Below, in pieces: positions 61,666 through 64,000 of a stretch of DNA of 64,000 bases. The stretch covers positions 22,747,979 to 22,811,978 of the forward strand of contig CM049321.1 of the NCBI GenBank assembly GCA_026874595.1, given 5' to 3'. The stretch is from Sipunculus nudus (taxonomy: Eukaryota; Annelida; Sipuncula; Golfingiida; Sipunculidae). The position numbers and the translations under genes were made by a program. Each line of letters begins with the position of its first letter. Position 1 is the stretch's first letter. Under the pieces are notes generated by a model. That model did not search any database. It worked only from the letters and a program-made list of their open reading frames with translations, and was not told the DNA's origin.

Positions 61666-62007
61666 CTACATGCTGTACACTTGGAAAAGCACACATCTCT
61701 CGAGGTTTAAATCTGTCAGAAGATTTTGACTCCTCGACTTTTCCGTTAGATTTACACTTTCAGACGCCTCTGCGGCATGACTTGTGGGAACATTTTGTCG
61801 TAATGTCGCCTTAACAGCCGGTCTTCTCCACACACCCTGCAGAAAACAAGACCAGTTTTCTTCTTCACTGGATGTTGGAGGGACCGTTCTTACAGTAATT
61901 TCTGAAATACACATGATCTCCCGGAGAAAACTGAGGACCTTAACGAAACTCCTGCGCTTTGGTACCCTTAAATTGTCGGCCTGCTTTTCTTGAAATTGTT
62001 TGCCCAT
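61666..62007 (-). CDS. Unidentified ORF (right arm copy)
   Basis: Mirror of the frame at 38082-38438, with the same reading frame and stop. One Pro to Gln change is visible (TTACGAC-C versus -A). No family recognised. Confidence 0.2.
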   Translation of the reverse strand: MGKQFQEKQADNLRVPKRRSFVKVLSFLREIMCISEITVRTVPPTSSEEENWSCFLQGVWRRPAVKATLRQNVPTSHAAEASESVNLTEKSRSQNLLTDLNLERCVLFQVYSM

Positions 62008-62021
62008 TGGATCTAACCGAT

Positions 62022-62074
62022 GATTTCTGAAAAAAAGTGCCTGAGAACCATAGCTTTTTTTTATTTTGGCCTAA
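62022..62074 (-). mobile_element. MITE family 1, truncated copy at the junction of two palindromes
   Basis: GATTTCTGAAAAAAAGTGCC, TGAGAACCATAGC and ATTTTGGCCTAA form one terminus of MITE family 1. The rest of the element is missing, and the sequence switches directly into the giant palindrome at 62021-62022. Confidence 0.8.
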
Positions 62075-62538
62075 CATGACCAAATAATATTTGTTTCTAA
62101 CATTATCACTAGGGGGCAACACAAGACAACACCATACCCTCATGGTAAATGAAACAGACTGAAAAAAAATCAGACTAACTTGTTCAACTTATTGTTTTGC
62201 AATGTTTTCATGTATAATGTCTGTAAGTATGTAAACCAAAATTCTGATAGTTCAGTATGTGTAAATTATATTTTTATTTGGGTGTAGAGTGAAAACACAT
62301 AATTATATATATGTTAGTGATCTCTAAAAAAATTATCAGAAGAACTTCAAACTGTGTGCTTCATGTTATATTCATTATTGAACTCTCACTTTAAAACAGG
62401 CACCTTTTGACATATAATATAACTTTATAAAACTTAGGGCCAATGTGTGCACAATTGGACAACTGCCCAAATGTAATTTCAATATTGGAATTGGTGGTCT
62501 GTAGACAATATCTAATGCACTTATTAAGTTAAGAAATG
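62022..62538 (+). repeat. Second palindrome, left arm (~517 bp)
   Basis: Reverse complement of 62854-63372 with very few differences. Words include CACTAGGGGGCAACACAAGA, GAGTGAAAACACATAATT, GGGCCAATGTGTGCACAATT and GGAATTGGTGGTCTGTAGAC. No ORF of note. Confidence 0.92.
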
Positions 62539-62853
62539 AATAAACAAGACGAATCGGCTTACAGCTATATATTTAAAAAAATAGCTGTACTGTTTAAATT
62601 CCTTATTTTCTGCTATTATATACTCGCTATTTTATAAGCTTGGACAAAATCTATCCCAAATCAATATGATAGGTTTTACAGTGCAAAACTGGAAGGCTGG
62701 ATTCAGGATGTAGGCAAAGTGGAGGGTGTACAATCAGGCGGACTAAAAAGGTTCCCATGTCCAGAAAAGTTGGGGATCCATGCCTCAATTTTCTATGAAC
62801 CCTTCAAAAAAGCTTGCTTCAGTTGTAAAAAGTTTTGACCCCCTCCCTTCATC
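62539..62853. other. Spacer of the second palindrome
   Basis: 315 bp. It includes a repeat-like block (GGAAGGCTGGATTCAGGATG, GGGGATCCATGCCTCAATTT, TGAACCCTTCAAAAAAGCTT, TTTTGACCCCCTCCCTTCAT) resembling the G-run repeat at 43610-43720 in the other spacer. Confidence 0.6.
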
Positions 62854-63372
62854 CATTTCTTAACTTAATAAGTGCATTAGATATTGTCTACAGACCACCA
62901 ATTCCAATATTGAAATTACATTTGGGCAGTTGTCCAATTGTGCACACATTGGCCCTAAGTTTTATAAAGTTATATCATATGTCAAAAGGTGCCTGTTTTA
63001 AAGTGAGAGTTCAATAATGAATATAACATGAAGCACAAAGTTTGAAGTTCTTCTGATAATTTTTTTTAGAGATCACTAACATATATATAATTATGTGTTT
63101 TCACTCTACACCCAAATAAAAATATAATTTACACATACTGAACTATCAGAATTTTGGTTTACATACTTACAGACATTATACATGAAAACATTGCAAAACA
63201 ATAAGTTGAACAAGTTAGTCTGATTTTTTTTCAGTCTGTTTCATTTACCATGAGGGTATGGTGTTGTCTTGTGTTGCCCCCTAGTGATAATGTTAGAAAC
63301 AAATATTATTTGGTCATGTTAGGCCAAAATAAAAAAAAGCTATGGTTCTCAGGCACTTTTTTTTCAGAAATC
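62854..63372 (-). repeat. Second palindrome, right arm
   Basis: Mirror of 62022-62538. It continues into the rest of a full MITE family 1 copy (63320-63660), so the right arm is the complete version and the left arm the truncated one. Confidence 0.92.
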
Positions 63373-63660
63373 AATGCGGGCGGGCGGGTTTTTTATATTT
63401 AATTTTTTGGTATGTTTCGATAAAAATGTCAAATGATAAGGGAAAAGCATGATAATAACAGATTTATTTTGGTAAACAAGTAAAAGAACCTCATAACAAA
63501 GGAAACTGTATGATTTTATCTTCTTGAAAGAAATGTCCGAGCGGCTGCAGCTCATAATTGGTAAGTTTCTATTAAAAATAAAAAAAAAATGTTTGATGCG
63601 GGGGTTTAAAATTGATGCGGGCGGTGCCTGAGAGCCATACCTTTAATTTTTTTGTCCTTA
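63320..63660 (+). mobile_element. MITE family 1, copy 3 (complete)
   Basis: TTAGGCCAAAATAAAAAAAA, GCTATGGTTCTCAGGCAC at the left and GTGCCTGAGAGCCATACC, TTTAATTTTTTTGTCCTTA at the right are inverted ends. The interior GCGGGCGGGCGG and GATGCGGGCGGTGCC match copy 2. Confidence 0.8.
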
Positions 63661-64000
63661 AATGTTTGCAGTATTACACCCCAGAATGTTCTTGTTTAGT
63701 ACATCGAAAAGCTGTGATTTAGACTCCCATTTATGAATGTCTAATAATTTACAATGCTTTTTTACAATATATCTTAAATATATTTAATTATTTATTACTT
63801 ATCAGATCAAGATAATTTTATATTACCCAAAATGATATGTTAATATGTAATTTTTGTTCTCTTTATATTACAGGCCTGTCAGATGTCAGAACTACTGCAA
63901 CTAAATGAAAAAAAAAAAAAATATTGGTTGGATAGACTTTAGTATCCAGACTGTGTACAATTGTGAATTACAGCTGGCGGCCAAGTGCCATGCAATGCAC
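63661..64000. other. Window end: no gene established
   Basis: AT-rich. A possible acceptor (CTCTTTATATTACAG at about 63872) precedes GCCTGTCAGATGTCAGAACT, but the frames after it close quickly. A poly-A run lies at about 63909. Confidence 0.3.

Larger units (their letters stand above)
59977..62022 (-). repeat. Giant inverted repeat, right arm, outer part
   Basis: Reverse complement of 38082-40124. It carries mirror copies of the unidentified frames (60067-60258 plus, 60878-61038 minus, 61666-62007 minus) and of the poly-G/poly-C duplications. It ends at GGATCTAACCGATG, immediately before truncated MITE sequence. Confidence 0.93.

Overview
The window looks like nuclear DNA of a marine invertebrate animal, most likely a lophotrochozoan and probably a mollusc. 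This rests on short exons with GT/AG introns, very high repeat density, long AT microsatellites and poly-G runs, tRNA-derived SINEs, a small secreted Reeler-domain gene of the defence-protein type, and repeat motifs I associate with mollusc genomes. The species assignment is inference. No bacterial operon, rRNA, CRISPR array or organelle gene is visible. Coding DNA is a very small fraction of the window.

Left third (1-29 kb). A small secreted-protein gene (gene A) starts at 502. It has a signal-peptide exon and two cysteine-bearing exons, plus a further exon at 8075-8165 with the same splice phases and layout as exon 3. A diverged copy of its first exon and 5' flank lies at 12883 (gene B). 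A MITE begins about 30 bp after that exon, and no further gene B exon was found. Around these lie a decayed piggyBac transposase end, a degenerate ~78-bp satellite (10.9-12.4 kb), several MITE families, a SINE and a ~315-bp tandem repeat.

Middle (29.3-35.3 kb). A four-exon gene on the + strand encodes a signal peptide and a single Reeler domain. Its large first intron holds a broken LINE reverse transcriptase, a GACTCG-rich repeat and an array of palindromic CGTGCGCACG units.

Right part (38-63.4 kb). This is dominated by a giant imperfect palindrome. The left arm is 38082-42125, the spacer 42126-44137, and the right arm 44138-46136 plus 59977-62022. The right arm is interrupted by a 13,838-bp element (46137-59974). 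The element is flanked by a TA duplication, has 34-bp terminal inverted repeats (27/34 matching), and the left arm preserves the unoccupied site at 40125-40126. One end of the element holds about five ~800-bp repeats and the other end about six-to-seven 234-bp repeats, and both are rich in the GGGCCCA/TGGGCCC words found in its termini. No transposase was recognised in it. A second, smaller palindrome (62022-62538 / 62854-63372) abuts the first exactly at a truncated MITE. The palindromes may be real fold-back duplications, or an assembly join of two haplotypes in inverted order. The transposon insertion gives a direct way to tell these apart.
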